From contig NZ_QETH01000005.1 of the NCBI RefSeq assembly GCF_003105115.1, positions 53,015 through 117,014 of the forward strand: a DNA stretch of 64,000 nt, given 5' to 3'. Numbering within the stretch: the stretch's first letter is position 1; each line of letters starts with the position of its first letter. The translations under genes and the position numbers were made by a program. This DNA comes from Flavobacterium sp. HTF. Its GTDB lineage: Bacteria > Bacteroidota > Bacteroidia > Flavobacteriales > Flavobacteriaceae. This document shows, piece by piece, positions 35,170-45,165 of the stretch. The notes beneath the pieces were generated by a model, which made no database searches, was not told the origin of the DNA, and saw only the letters and a list, made by a program, of their open reading frames with translations.

Positions 35170-36834
35170 ATGACCCGAATTATTTTAATCCTGCTGTTTT
35201 CTTTTTTTGTAATAGTGACAAATGCACAAATTTCTGATTTGCATAAAACTGACGGAATCACAAATGTTATTCATAAAAATAATGTTGGCAGAATTGCTTT
35301 TATGAACGGAAATGTTCCGCTAAATCAATTTAAGCAGTCTGACTTTCTAAAATCTTTTGAGTTGAAATACCGATCTGATTTGAACATCAGGGTTTTTATG
35401 AATAATTCTGTGATCAATTACCTGCATCAGCTGGATTCGGATCTTCAGGAAGATCAACTTCTGAAAATGGGAAATCTGCAATTCAGCTTTTTTGTTGATA
35501 ATAACTTAATTTATAAAGAGAACATTCATCACGGTTGTAACTTTGGATCTGGCGGAAACAAAACAACTTCAACCGTTTTTAGAGTTCCGCTTACGAGTAC
35601 AAAAGGAGAAGACTGGTGGGCAATGTATATGTGGGACCGTTTTAGAAATAATTGTGGCGAAAAAGCATTAACGGTGGGTGCTCACCTGCTCAGAATCGAA
35701 ATCAGACCTTATATTAAATTTACTGAAGAAAATATCAAAACAGGCGATTTAATAGCGCACGGTGAAATAAAACTTATCATTAAAAAACCAAAAATAACCG
35801 CCAAACAAATTGAAATTCAGAAGATAAGGCCAGGGAGTGATTGGGAAATTTCGGATTTGCCTTTTGATAAAGTAAAAATTAAAGCACTAAATACTGCCAT
35901 CGCAGATTATACTCTGAAAGAAATTACAAGTGTAATTGTTATTCGGGAAGGAAAACTGATGCTTGAGGAATATTTTAATGATGCCAACAGAAATACGCTT
36001 CACGATACACGATCTGCCGGAAAATCATTTACCTCAACCTTAACTGGAATTGCAATACAAGACGGCTATCTTAAAAATGAAAACCTTACGCTGGATAATT
36101 TTTATGATTTAAAGAAATTTGATAATTATAATGTCTCAAAAGACAGCGTAAAAATAAAAGATTTACTCACAATGAGCTCTGCCTTTAATGGTTCAGATAA
36201 ACAAAGTGAATCTCCCGGAAATGAAGAAAACATGTATCCGACAGAGAATTGGGTAAAATTCACTCTGGATCTGCCGATGGATAAAACCAAAAGTAACGGC
36301 AAACAATGGGATTATTTTACTGCCGGAGTGGTATTATTGGGAGATATTCTCAACAAATCTGTTACTCAGGGTTTAGAAAAATATGCTGATGAACGTCTTT
36401 TTAAGCCATTAAATATTACGCAGTACAAATGGCAATACACGCCACAACAAGTCGTAAATACGGCCGGAAGTTTACAAATGACTTCATTAGAATATGCTAA
36501 ATATGCACAGCTTTACAAAAACAACGGAATCTGGAATGGCAAACAAATTTTATCACCCGAATGGATAAATAAAACGTTAACACGCCAAATTCAAATTCCC
36601 GAAAGAGAGAATCAGTTTTATGGTTATTTGTTCTGGAATAAAACTGTTCTGTATAAAGGTAAAAGCTACGAAACTTTTTATTGCGCAGGAAACGGTGGAA
36701 ATCAATTTATAATTTTTAAAGATTTACCGATTGTCATAATAATCACTTCAAAAGCTTATAATAAACCTTATGGACATCCACAGGCAGATACGATTGTAAA
36801 AGACTATATTTTGACTTCGATACTAGGAAATTGA
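35170..36834 (+). CDS. Exported serine hydrolase, beta-lactamase/PBP4-like
   Basis: The preferred ATG at 35170 gives 554 residues with a clean signal peptide (cleavage after VTNA). An in-frame ATG at 35098, 2 bases after the AraC stop, would add 24 residues and spoil that signal. An N-terminal ~180-residue domain I do not recognise precedes a class C-type serine hydrolase domain (about 230-550) with the SxxK motif SAGK (nucleophile Ser282), a YFT segment at the YxN position and a C-terminal HPQ stretch. Family members hydrolyse esters, amides or D-amino-acyl peptides. The substrate is unknown. Control by the upstream AraC protein is likely. Confidence 0.85.
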   Translation: MTRIILILLFSFFVIVTNAQISDLHKTDGITNVIHKNNVGRIAFMNGNVPLNQFKQSDFLKSFELKYRSDLNIRVFMNNSVINYLHQLDSDLQEDQLLKMGNLQFSFFVDNNLIYKENIHHGCNFGSGGNKTTSTVFRVPLTSTKGEDWWAMYMWDRFRNNCGEKALTVGAHLLRIEIRPYIKFTEENIKTGDLIAHGEIKLIIKKPKITAKQIEIQKIRPGSDWEISDLPFDKVKIKALNTAIADYTLKEITSVIVIREGKLMLEEYFNDANRNTLHDTRSAGKSFTSTLTGIAIQDGYLKNENLTLDNFYDLKKFDNYNVSKDSVKIKDLLTMSSAFNGSDKQSESPGNEENMYPTENWVKFTLDLPMDKTKSNGKQWDYFTAGVVLLGDILNKSVTQGLEKYADERLFKPLNITQYKWQYTPQQVVNTAGSLQMTSLEYAKYAQLYKNNGIWNGKQILSPEWINKTLTRQIQIPERENQFYGYLFWNKTVLYKGKSYETFYCAGNGGNQFIIFKDLPIVIIITSKAYNKPYGHPQADTIVKDYILTSILGN

Positions 36835-36841
36835 TCTATGC

Positions 36842-38200
36842 TTACATTTTCAATTTCACAAAAGGATCAGCATCATTATTAACCGACCTCAAAGAGATTG
36901 TTATTAATGATTTCTGATTCTTTCTTGAATATGCAGTACCGTTTAAAGCATTGCTCAATAAAACTTCTTTTGGATTTCCCATTGGATAAATTTCCATTTC
37001 CTGAAGCTCATTTAGTTCAACAGAAGGATGTATTCCCAAGGCGTAATTGCCTTCTTCGTTAGCATTAAATAACTTATAAATAACCGGGTATAAAATCCAT
37101 CCGGACTGATCAGAAAGTCTGTCATCTTTGATCTCGAAACCGGCAGCATCCTTCCCTGTTGTTTTTTCACCTATGGAAATTACATTCATATAAGGTTTCA
37201 GATTATTCAGGATAATTTCTGAAGCAGATGCGGTCCGGGTTCCGCATAAAACATATACTTCCTGAATTGGCGGATGGACTGCCCTTAACTGGTCAAAACC
37301 GACCTGAAGTTCATTCATTTCCAAAGCCTCTGCAAAAGTTTTACGAACCAAACCGCCATTTTTATTTCCTTTAAATACAATAAACAAATCATTTGATTGG
37401 ATAGCCGGGGCGAGAATAATACTCAAAGCAGCAGCCGACGAAACATCTCCGCCGCCGTTATATCTTAAATCAACTACAATTTTGTTTACAGACTGACTTT
37501 GAAATTCCCTGAAAATCTGCAGAAAAGTTCCTGCCATTCCTATATCAAAATGCGGAATTTCCATATAACCTGTTTTTTGGCCATTCTGAATGATAACATT
37601 GTATTTTACAGGTTGCAAAAAAGTAAACCCACGGTTTATTTCTATTGGTTTTACTGCTGAAAAACCTGATGATGAAGAATATTCCTGTACTTCTAAAACT
37701 GTTTTGTCTGAAGAAGCCAAATCAGCATATAGATTCTCAAAATTCTGATTCGTGACCAAAACTCCATTTACGGATTTTATAAACTGCCCTCTTTTTAAGC
37801 CTGAGCGTTCTGCAGGAGAATCATTCAATACATACAAAATAAGAGCGTATGTCTGTTTCTCAAATTCGATAAAAGAAATATCAAATCCGTAATTGTTTCT
37901 GATACTTTTGGGAGAAGTTTCATGTAATGACGGGTGTACCGCATAAGAAAAACGGTCTTCTTTGTACAGTAACTGGTTAAAATATGTTTTTGGATTTAAA
38001 GCCAAATTCGTATTTTGAGGTATACTTTCATTCCACAAATAATATTTTTTCATCTGTTCGTACATCCAGTTATTTACATACTCATTGGTTCCTTTATCAT
38101 ATACGACCGGGTCATCATTTTGGCAGGATACAAAAAAGGAAAAAACAATAAGTAAAATACTTTTTAGAACAGAACGATATTGATTTATGAATTCAGGCAT
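36842..38200 (-). CDS. S41-family C-terminal processing protease, lipoprotein
   Basis: A 452-residue lipoprotein: the signal ends in FVSC with Cys26. A PDZ domain (about 100-185) with the YALILYVLNDSPAERSGL core precedes the S41 tail-protease domain. The catalytic Ser is in TASASE and the Lys in GEKTTGKDAAG. Homologues cleave exported proteins or peptides. It is the last gene of a leftward run that includes a TonB receptor, beta-helix lipoprotein and T9SS protein; gaps to its neighbours are under 60 bases. It may process one of those surface proteins. Confidence 0.9.
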   Translation of the reverse strand: MPEFINQYRSVLKSILLIVFSFFVSCQNDDPVVYDKGTNEYVNNWMYEQMKKYYLWNESIPQNTNLALNPKTYFNQLLYKEDRFSYAVHPSLHETSPKSIRNNYGFDISFIEFEKQTYALILYVLNDSPAERSGLKRGQFIKSVNGVLVTNQNFENLYADLASSDKTVLEVQEYSSSSGFSAVKPIEINRGFTFLQPVKYNVIIQNGQKTGYMEIPHFDIGMAGTFLQIFREFQSQSVNKIVVDLRYNGGGDVSSAAALSIILAPAIQSNDLFIVFKGNKNGGLVRKTFAEALEMNELQVGFDQLRAVHPPIQEVYVLCGTRTASASEIILNNLKPYMNVISIGEKTTGKDAAGFEIKDDRLSDQSGWILYPVIYKLFNANEEGNYALGIHPSVELNELQEMEIYPMGNPKEVLLSNALNGTAYSRKNQKSLITISLRSVNNDADPFVKLKM

Positions 38201-38244
38201 TAAAAATAAATTATACTAAAAATAGAGGTTTCGTGATTGAAAAC

Positions 38245-39021
38245 TTAAAAGGAAAAGTAATCTGCTAAATTGATCATACCTTCTACACGGGCAAAACTAT
38301 TGTCTGCATTTGCTGTTTCTTCTAAAACAACGATACCGGACTTGTTTTTTTGCATTACGGTACGAAAGGCAATTCTCTGACTGGAAACATACGATTCGGA
38401 AGTTCCGTGTTTTACCAGTTCCACCTCAATAATTGGAGGCAGGCTAAAGGTAAATTCTACAAAAGAACCTGCTTTATTTTTATTAATATTTTCGGATACA
38501 CCCACAATCTGTCCGTTTATTTTTCTTATTACAGCGTCAATCGGACCCGTATAGCCGCTTTTAGAATATTTGTTGATATTTGGAAAAATAAATCTGTACC
38601 CTGTCAGTCCTGCTGCGCTCAGAGTCCCGGGTTTATCTGACATAAAATCGGTTACCAGTAGATTTTCTTTCATATAAAAAGAAAGGGTATCAACCGCTTT
38701 TTGAGTGGTGAAATTTTGGGAATATATAAGTTCTTTCGTTTTTTTATTAGTAACCTGAACGGTTTTAATTTCATTATCATAAAATACAAACTCAAAATCT
38801 TTTTCTACTTTTTTTATAAAAGCATCATGCTTTTTGTCGGCTGTCAGCAGCTTATTATTTACGGTTATTTGTATGGAATCCTGCAAAGCATTATAGCCTC
38901 TGATCACTATCTTTCCTGCTTTTTGTTCCTGGTAAAATGGTATTAATTCTTCATTGGCACACGATGTAAGCAAAAAAGTGGCGATAAAAAAAAGAATTAC
39001 TACTTTGACTAAATTATCCAT
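38245..39021 (-). CDS. Uncharacterised lipoprotein, 258 aa
   Basis: The signal peptide ends in LLTSC with Cys21, so this is a lipoprotein. The mature part is beta-rich and without recognised motifs. Such modest lipoproteins commonly accompany TonB receptors. It lies 54 bases downstream of the T9SS gene and 44 upstream of the S41 protease, in the same operon. The partner surface lipoprotein for the TonB receptor could be this or the beta-helix protein. Confidence 0.75.
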   Translation of the reverse strand: MDNLVKVVILFFIATFLLTSCANEELIPFYQEQKAGKIVIRGYNALQDSIQITVNNKLLTADKKHDAFIKKVEKDFEFVFYDNEIKTVQVTNKKTKELIYSQNFTTQKAVDTLSFYMKENLLVTDFMSDKPGTLSAAGLTGYRFIFPNINKYSKSGYTGPIDAVIRKINGQIVGVSENINKNKAGSFVEFTFSLPPIIEVELVKHGTSESYVSSQRIAFRTVMQKNKSGIVVLEETANADNSFARVEGMINLADYFSF

Positions 39022-39075
39022 GAGTTGTACTTGTATAATATTTAAAATGGTTTTGTTTTAATTGAATATGATGAC

Positions 39076-39924
39076 TTATTCTTTTATAAATTTTAATTTC
39101 TGAACCGTTGAACCTTCTTCAATAACCAGAAAATAAATTCCTTTTGATAAGGTACCAACCGAAACACCCGACTCATCATATTTTGATTCCTGAACAAAAC
39201 TGCCGGCGGTGTTATATATTTTTAATTTTGTTTCTTCTTTATTAAAAGTCTCAGACAGGTATAACTGCAAATAATCCTTCACAGGATTTTGTTTTAAGAG
39301 TGTACCTCCTTTTGCTTCTACATCATCTAAGCCCAGTTTTTGAGCTGTAATCCACATTTTGTCTATTTCATATCCTATCGCAAAACCCGGTGGAGTCAGG
39401 AAAGCGATATAAACCTGGGACAGACCCACATAAGGAGAAATATCAACCAGATAATCATTAAATTCGACATCTAGCATAGTCCCTCTTGTAACAGTCACAT
39501 TTTTTACGAGGGTAAAAGAGGCCGGGTTAGTATCTGTTGTCGAGACATATACATACAAATCTTCATTTTGTGGGCCATATATAGCTTTCTGAACAGTCAG
39601 GTTTAGCTCCATACTTCCTGCATAATAAGACAAATCTATTGCGGGAGCAATTGCCCAGTTTTTTTGTGCGCCCGGAAGATTTGAACCGGATGCTAAGTCG
39701 ATACTGTAATCTCCTAATATCTTGTAAGTACCGCCAACTATAACACCATTCTCATCTACCTGAATATTGTTGCGCGTTCTCCAGCCATTGCCATCTCCGT
39801 CTTCATCGATAAAAGTCCAGTCTGATGCCTCTGAATCATCAAAATCATCTTCCCAAATTGTAAATTGCGCCGAGGCAACTCCATAAACAAACATACAAAG
39901 TAATACAAGTAATTTTTTTTTCAT
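39076..39924 (-). CDS. Type IX secretion (type A sorting) protein
   Basis: A 282-residue exported protein with a signal peptide (about 1-19). A jelly-roll, choice-of-anchor J-like domain (about 20-200) contains WEDDFDD and AIAPAIDLSYYAGSMELNL. A C-terminal T9SS sorting domain (about 215-282) has LKQNPVKDYLQLYLS, LKIYNTAGSFV and a KGIYFLVIE...KLKFIKE end. It should be exported across the outer membrane and attached or released. It is separated from the upstream beta-helix gene by a large hairpin. Confidence 0.9.
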   Translation of the reverse strand: MKKKLLVLLCMFVYGVASAQFTIWEDDFDDSEASDWTFIDEDGDGNGWRTRNNIQVDENGVIVGGTYKILGDYSIDLASGSNLPGAQKNWAIAPAIDLSYYAGSMELNLTVQKAIYGPQNEDLYVYVSTTDTNPASFTLVKNVTVTRGTMLDVEFNDYLVDISPYVGLSQVYIAFLTPPGFAIGYEIDKMWITAQKLGLDDVEAKGGTLLKQNPVKDYLQLYLSETFNKEETKLKIYNTAGSFVQESKYDESGVSVGTLSKGIYFLVIEEGSTVQKLKFIKE

Positions 39925-39940
39925 TTTTTGATATTTAAAA

Positions 39941-40068
39941 AGAGGCTGCCTGAAGAGTGAGAACAGAAGTGTACCCTATTGCTATATGATGAGCAAATAC
40001 CAACAGAAATACACTGACCTATCCTACTCTTAAAAAAAAAACATAAACACTCTTCAGACAGCCCCCTA
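39941..40068 (-). terminator. Long-loop hairpin, terminator or MITE-like element
   Basis: Outer arms GGCTGCCTGAAGAGTG (39944-39959) and its near complement (40049-40064) pair over 16 bases with one wobble. They enclose a ~90-base loop that contains a second inverted pair, AGTGTA (39968-39973) and TACACT (40010-40015). On the minus strand the structure ends in CTCTTTTT, as a terminator would. No target-site duplication is clear, so mobility is unproven. Confidence 0.5.
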
Positions 40069-40093
40069 ATATTATTTAATAATTATATGCTAA

Positions 40094-41392
40094 TTAAAAA
40101 CCTGTAAACTTAGTCCAGGTATTTGTCCAGTTAGCTTCTGTTTTAAATGCACCTGTCGCACCAGTTAAGTTTAACGTACCAGCATTAAAGAATGGTTGTG
40201 TTAAAGCCCATGGAGTTGCAGGATTAGCAGTAGATGTAGGTGTACCAATTGCCAGTACGCCAGAAGGCAATGTAATATTGGTAAACCCGTGAACTGAAAT
40301 ACCACTCCATAAAGAATTTGCAGGCAATGAAGGAGATTCCCATCTGATACCAGTAACATATCCTGTAACTGTAGCGTCAGTAAGACTGATTTCTCCTAAT
40401 CTGCGAACGTGTATTGCATTTTCGTAAAGTGCTCCGTCTGTAGCAGAAGCTACACCAATGATAGACAACTGAGAGATTGTAGGTCTTGTGATAAGTGCAG
40501 TAGATGTTCCTGTTGCATTGTTATCCAACTCGATACCGTTTGAGTCAGGGCTTCCGCCGCTAGCACTGTGAGTAGAGTTTTTATCAGCAATAGCAATTGC
40601 TTTTGTAATTGTACCTCTGTAACCAAAATCGAAATCGAAGTTGTCATCATCCGGTGCAAAAGAAACTAAATGGCTAGCATTTACAACTCCTCCGAAAAAT
40701 TCGAATGAATCGTCTCTTCCGTATGAAACCTGTACGTGATCGATAACTGTTCCGCTACCTACACCACCTAAAGTTAAACCATTGATTTCAACACCTGTTA
40801 AAGCATTTAATATACGTCCTGCATACTCGATACGAACATAGTTTATTGCACCACCATTGTGAGCATTATTTGATCCGCCATAGTAAAAATCAGACACATT
40901 TGGCTGATCTCCCAAACCTTCTATAACATTTGTAGTTACACCAGTATTAACTTGTGCGTCTCCTAAAACAACAATTCCGCCAAAATCTCCAGGTGTAGCA
41001 ACTGTAGTAGCGTTTCCGTCTAACAATTTGTAACTAGTAAAGATAACCGGAGCAGCAGCAGTACCTTGTGCGTCTATCTGTCCTGTTTTTGTAATTACCA
41101 AAACTCCTGCGGCAACTCCGGCTGCCAATGGTTTAGCTTTGATATAAGTACCTGGCTGTATGGTTAATTTAGCCCCGATTACACGAACAACTCCATCAAT
41201 TTCCCAAACTCTGTCGTTTGTCCATGTAGTGTTTGTAGTAATGTTTCCGCTTACAGTCTGTACTGTTGTTGGGTAACCTGAATAATCTGCGTTGGCAGAT
41301 TTCATTGAAAACGACGAGTCAGTAGCTGCGTCATCGTTTTGACATGAGGTGAAGAACATAGTTGCAATTGCTAACAAAAAAACTTTTTTCAT
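40094..41392 (-). CDS. Beta-helix surface lipoprotein
   Basis: A 432-residue lipoprotein (signal ends in FTSC, Cys17). The mature protein is Gly/Asn/Thr-rich with the periodicity of a right-handed parallel beta-helix, for example ITTNTTWT, LTIQPGTYIKAKP, GTAAAPVIFTS and VVLGDAQVN. This kind of protein is common beside TonB receptors in Flavobacteria and is sometimes mis-annotated as a transporter; it has no membrane spans. It is likely displayed on the outer membrane and may bind the receptor's ligand. A T9SS C-terminal domain is not evident. Confidence 0.8.
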   Translation of the reverse strand: MKKVFLLAIATMFFTSCQNDDAATDSSFSMKSANADYSGYPTTVQTVSGNITTNTTWTNDRVWEIDGVVRVIGAKLTIQPGTYIKAKPLAAGVAAGVLVITKTGQIDAQGTAAAPVIFTSYKLLDGNATTVATPGDFGGIVVLGDAQVNTGVTTNVIEGLGDQPNVSDFYYGGSNNAHNGGAINYVRIEYAGRILNALTGVEINGLTLGGVGSGTVIDHVQVSYGRDDSFEFFGGVVNASHLVSFAPDDDNFDFDFGYRGTITKAIAIADKNSTHSASGGSPDSNGIELDNNATGTSTALITRPTISQLSIIGVASATDGALYENAIHVRRLGEISLTDATVTGYVTGIRWESPSLPANSLWSGISVHGFTNITLPSGVLAIGTPTSTANPATPWALTQPFFNAGTLNLTGATGAFKTEANWTNTWTKFTGF

Positions 41393-41872
41393 GATTACTA
41401 ATTTTGATTACCTTTGCTGCTGATTTTACATCTGAGGTCGTTGGGGAGAGCAGCAAATTTTCTTCCCTCTGACCTTTCCTTTTTTTAGGTAAATTTTTAA
41501 TAAGTTTTCCGTTTACCTGCCGGAGACTTATCCCATATTCATCTTTCATCTTTGGGGATTAATGAAAGGTTTATTTTCTTTTAAAATCAAAACAAACAAT
41601 AGTCTTATCTGAACGTGAAAACCAATTTTTACCATAATAGCCTACTCTTGTGACCTGGATTTTTTTTGCAGATTTCTATCGTGTGAATCTTACTTTATTA
41701 TCTGTTGCAATTCTTCAAAGAAATTATTTTTAAAAACAGCTGTTAAGATTTAAACTTCTTTCTTTTATAAACATTAGACTACAAAAGGAAGAAAAATCAC
41801 TCCTGAAATTATCCTTAACGTTTTCTTAATTTTAATTCGCACTTATGTTTAAAAAGGGCCTCTCTATGTTAA
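41393..41872. other. 480-base intergenic region
   Basis: It lies between the TonB receptor and the beta-helix gene, both leftward. No ORF is supported. AAAGGGCCTCT at 41856-41866, just past the receptor stop, with its T-run on the minus strand, could end the receptor transcript weakly. The remainder is AT-rich, and the beta-helix gene probably has its own promoter here. Confidence 0.35.
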
Positions 41873-44800
41873 TTAAAAAGAATAATTTATAGAGAAATTG
41901 AAGCTTCTTCCGCTCCAGGCTTTGAATAATTTTCTGTCAATATCCGGGTCGTATTTATCTGTGGCTCCCGCTCCCAACACTCTTTGGTCTCTTGGATTAC
42001 CATTTATATCAAAAGGAACCAATTTGGAATAACTGTTCTTGTTGTTGTAGGTTTCGATAGCAGTATCAAAAAGATTTTTAATCCCGAATTTCAATTCTAT
42101 ATTTTTTTCTTTCCCAAGTTTATAACTCATCTGGGCATCTGTAACTGAATAAGGCATACGTATTTCTTCTGCATCATAATCAAACCCTACTAAAATATAT
42201 TGGTCACCGATAGCATTGTGCCTGATACTAAATCCTGCACGGTCTCCTATATAATCCAAACCTAAATTGTAATTATAAGGTGCCTGTCCGTACAAAGGGC
42301 GGTTGGCTTCATAAAGTCCTCCCGTACCATCAATTTTGGTATAACCCGTCACTTTAGTATCGTTGAATGCTGCGTTACCGCATAAGAAGATTTTCTTCAG
42401 AAGATCTCCTTCACCCAGAAATGACAGATTTTTGTAGATTTCAAATTCTACCCCAAAAAGCTTCGCGCTGTGTGAGTTCATATTGTAAATAGTACGCGTC
42501 GCGCCGTCTTCCCCAATTTGCGTTACACCTTCAATTGGATCTTTAATGTCTTTGTGATAAATACCAAAAGAGATAATTTCACCCTGAGACGGAAACCACT
42601 CAGCCTTAAAATCAAAATTCTCTACTATCGTAGAAACAATTCCACCCGTATAATTCAGAACCATTGCATTTCGGATCGGGTCGTAATAAGGCATGTTTAA
42701 ACGTTCTGAAAACTGAGGACGCAGTACTGATTTGTTATACCCCAGCCTAAGATTTGTTTTAGAAACAGGACTTACCGTCAGGTTTACAGACGGAAGATAT
42801 TGCCATACGTCATCATCTTTTTGCACGGTTTCAAAATTTCCGGCATTATCAGACTGGCTGGCAATCTGTGTGTAAACATAACTTTCTGCACGAACTCCCC
42901 ACACCAATCGCACATATTGACCGAGCTTATTATCGAGCATTAAAAATGGGGAGTGTACTTTTACATCTCCTATATATTCATTACCATAGGTAGCAATCCT
43001 GTTCCAGCCAAAGCCTCCCCAACGGTAATAGGAACCGTCCAGTAATTGAGAAATTGGAATATCGACATTTGCCCTGTCTGTTCCCTGACCAATAACCGTT
43101 AAAGCGGCTGATTCCTGCTGGTTGGTGGCTTTTTTATAGGTTCCGAAATAACCTGCCTTGATGTTGTTCTTGAAAGATTCGCTTAACTCAAAAGCATAAT
43201 TAAAATTGACCCCAACGTTGTAATCTTTCTCAGTATTGTTAAAATTGGATCTTTTAAATAAGTCCGGAGCACTATTATATATCTGCTGATAAAGAAGAAC
43301 ATCATCTCCCACTTTTCTCCTAAGGCTGGTCATAAAAGTGGCATCCTTAGTATCTTTTGTAGTACCCGAATAAGCACCAAACCAATTGATTTCTAAATTC
43401 CCAAGCTTATGATTCCCTTCTATTTTGTTTTGAATAAAAGTCTGGTAAACCGGATAATCTGTTTCTCTGGTATCAGGCAACTTTGTTCCGTTTAAAATAT
43501 CACTGGTTGCGTCTTCCATTCTCCAGCCCGTAATTTGGGTTAACTGGTTGTCATACATATGCATGTAAGTATTACGAATGGTAATTTTATGTTTTCCGAA
43601 CTGAAAACCGGCATTTAACATTCCGCCTAAAGTCGAATTGAAGCTGTAGGAAGCACCGGAATTTTTATAGCCGTATTTTGCAAAAGTCGAATACCCGTTT
43701 TCTGTTTCAGGCAGAAACTCCGTATTCGGTTTATAACTCCCTCTTTCTGTATGGTCTATTTCTAATTTATCCTGGGTGTTTTTGAAAATTGCCGAACCAA
43801 CAAATCCAAATCGGTTATCATTCTTTAGCTCATATACTTTTCCTATGGAAAACTGCAGTGAAGTTCCCGGAGCTGCATACGTTTTATAAGTGGTGAAATT
43901 ATCCTGAGTAAATCTTTTGGACTGCTCCAGAAATGGTGCGGATTCTGCTTCTGTAGCCGGAACTTCGATATTTACCAGACCGGAAGGATATTTTCTTGTA
44001 CCATCATCAAAGCCCAGATAATCATTCGAACCTTCTTCTTTGGTAAGACGGTCTTCAAATGTAGCCCTGCTGTTATAAGAAGTTCCTATAGAAAATGCCA
44101 TGAAATTTTTTCTGGGAATATCTTTGGTTTTTACCTCTACATATCCTCCGGCAAAATTGGCATTCATATCCGGAGTAGCATTTTTACTCACGATAACGCT
44201 TTCTACCATTGCAGTAGGGATAATATCAAAATTAAACTGGTTTTGGCTCGGATCTGTACTTGGCAAATTAACCCCGTCCATCACAGCCTGGTTCCAGCGT
44301 TCTCCCATCGAGCGAACAACTACATATTTGTCGTCGATTGTGGTTACGCCCGTAATACGTTTTAGTGTACTTCCAACATCTTTATCCGGTGTTCTGGCAA
44401 TTTGGGCGGCAGAAATTCCGTCAGAAAACTGAGCCGCTCTTTTTTGCTGTAAAAGCATTCCTTCTGTAGAAGCAGTCGCCTTTTGAAATGTTTGGGTAAC
44501 GACCACTTCATCCAGGGATTCTGCGTCATCATTCAGTACAACATTTAGTACAATGTTACTGGCTCCGGAAAGTTTTATATCGGTTATTTTTTGTGTCTGA
44601 AAGGATACAAAACTTACTTCAAGTGAATAAACCCCAAGTTCTAAACTGAACTCATAATTTCCGTCAAAGTCAGAAACGGTAGCAGTATTGGTTTCTACAA
44701 TTTTTACAGTAGCGCCAGGTAATGCAAGACCATTTTTATCGACAACTTTTCCTGAAATATTTCCGAGTTTTTTGCCGGAAGCCATTTTTTTGTTGACCGC

Positions 44801-45103
44801 AATATTGGTATTGTTTCTTCTGAAATTCAAATTGGTAAGAGTCTGAAGTTCGTTTAAAACAGCATCAATAGAAACATTATCCTTTTTTAGGGTAATAAGC
44901 GGTTTGCTAAAATCGATATCTTTTTGATAAATAAAACGATAAGGAGTTCTGGATTCTAAATTTTCGAAAATTTCTTTTGGAGAGGCATTTTTAAAATCTA
45001 CCGATACACTCCCCGTTTGAGAATAGGCATTCGTCAGACCTAAGAAAAGGCTAAAAAACAGAATTTGTACGGCAACAGGAAATTGCCTTAAATAATCATT
45101 CAT
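41873..45103 (-). CDS. FecA-type TonB-dependent receptor with STN domain
   Basis: A 1076-residue outer-membrane receptor. A signal peptide (about 1-29), an STN secretin/TonB N-terminal domain (about 40-105, the anti-sigma contact domain), a carboxypeptidase-regulatory-like domain (about 113-195), a plug (about 210-330) and a C-terminal barrel ending in NFSINYSF are seen in order. The STN domain next to FecR and sigma genes marks it as a signal-transducing importer: ligand binding triggers FecR, which releases the sigma factor. It is not of the SusC type by its plug sequence (VVVTQTFQKATASTEGMLL). The ligand is unknown. Confidence 0.92.
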   Translation of the reverse strand: MNDYLRQFPVAVQILFFSLFLGLTNAYSQTGSVSVDFKNASPKEIFENLESRTPYRFIYQKDIDFSKPLITLKKDNVSIDAVLNELQTLTNLNFRRNNTNIAVNKKMASGKKLGNISGKVVDKNGLALPGATVKIVETNTATVSDFDGNYEFSLELGVYSLEVSFVSFQTQKITDIKLSGASNIVLNVVLNDDAESLDEVVVTQTFQKATASTEGMLLQQKRAAQFSDGISAAQIARTPDKDVGSTLKRITGVTTIDDKYVVVRSMGERWNQAVMDGVNLPSTDPSQNQFNFDIIPTAMVESVIVSKNATPDMNANFAGGYVEVKTKDIPRKNFMAFSIGTSYNSRATFEDRLTKEEGSNDYLGFDDGTRKYPSGLVNIEVPATEAESAPFLEQSKRFTQDNFTTYKTYAAPGTSLQFSIGKVYELKNDNRFGFVGSAIFKNTQDKLEIDHTERGSYKPNTEFLPETENGYSTFAKYGYKNSGASYSFNSTLGGMLNAGFQFGKHKITIRNTYMHMYDNQLTQITGWRMEDATSDILNGTKLPDTRETDYPVYQTFIQNKIEGNHKLGNLEINWFGAYSGTTKDTKDATFMTSLRRKVGDDVLLYQQIYNSAPDLFKRSNFNNTEKDYNVGVNFNYAFELSESFKNNIKAGYFGTYKKATNQQESAALTVIGQGTDRANVDIPISQLLDGSYYRWGGFGWNRIATYGNEYIGDVKVHSPFLMLDNKLGQYVRLVWGVRAESYVYTQIASQSDNAGNFETVQKDDDVWQYLPSVNLTVSPVSKTNLRLGYNKSVLRPQFSERLNMPYYDPIRNAMVLNYTGGIVSTIVENFDFKAEWFPSQGEIISFGIYHKDIKDPIEGVTQIGEDGATRTIYNMNSHSAKLFGVEFEIYKNLSFLGEGDLLKKIFLCGNAAFNDTKVTGYTKIDGTGGLYEANRPLYGQAPYNYNLGLDYIGDRAGFSIRHNAIGDQYILVGFDYDAEEIRMPYSVTDAQMSYKLGKEKNIELKFGIKNLFDTAIETYNNKNSYSKLVPFDINGNPRDQRVLGAGATDKYDPDIDRKLFKAWSGRSFNFSINYSF

Positions 45104-45165
45104 AATTAAATAATTTGTTTTGGTTTTGTTTATGGATAATGTTGATTTTTTTGGGTCTTACAAGC

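Noticed and set aside
44100..44432. Plus-strand reading frame inside the TonB receptor gene
   Set aside because: Fully contained antisense to a strongly conserved receptor plug; a shadow of its codon pattern.
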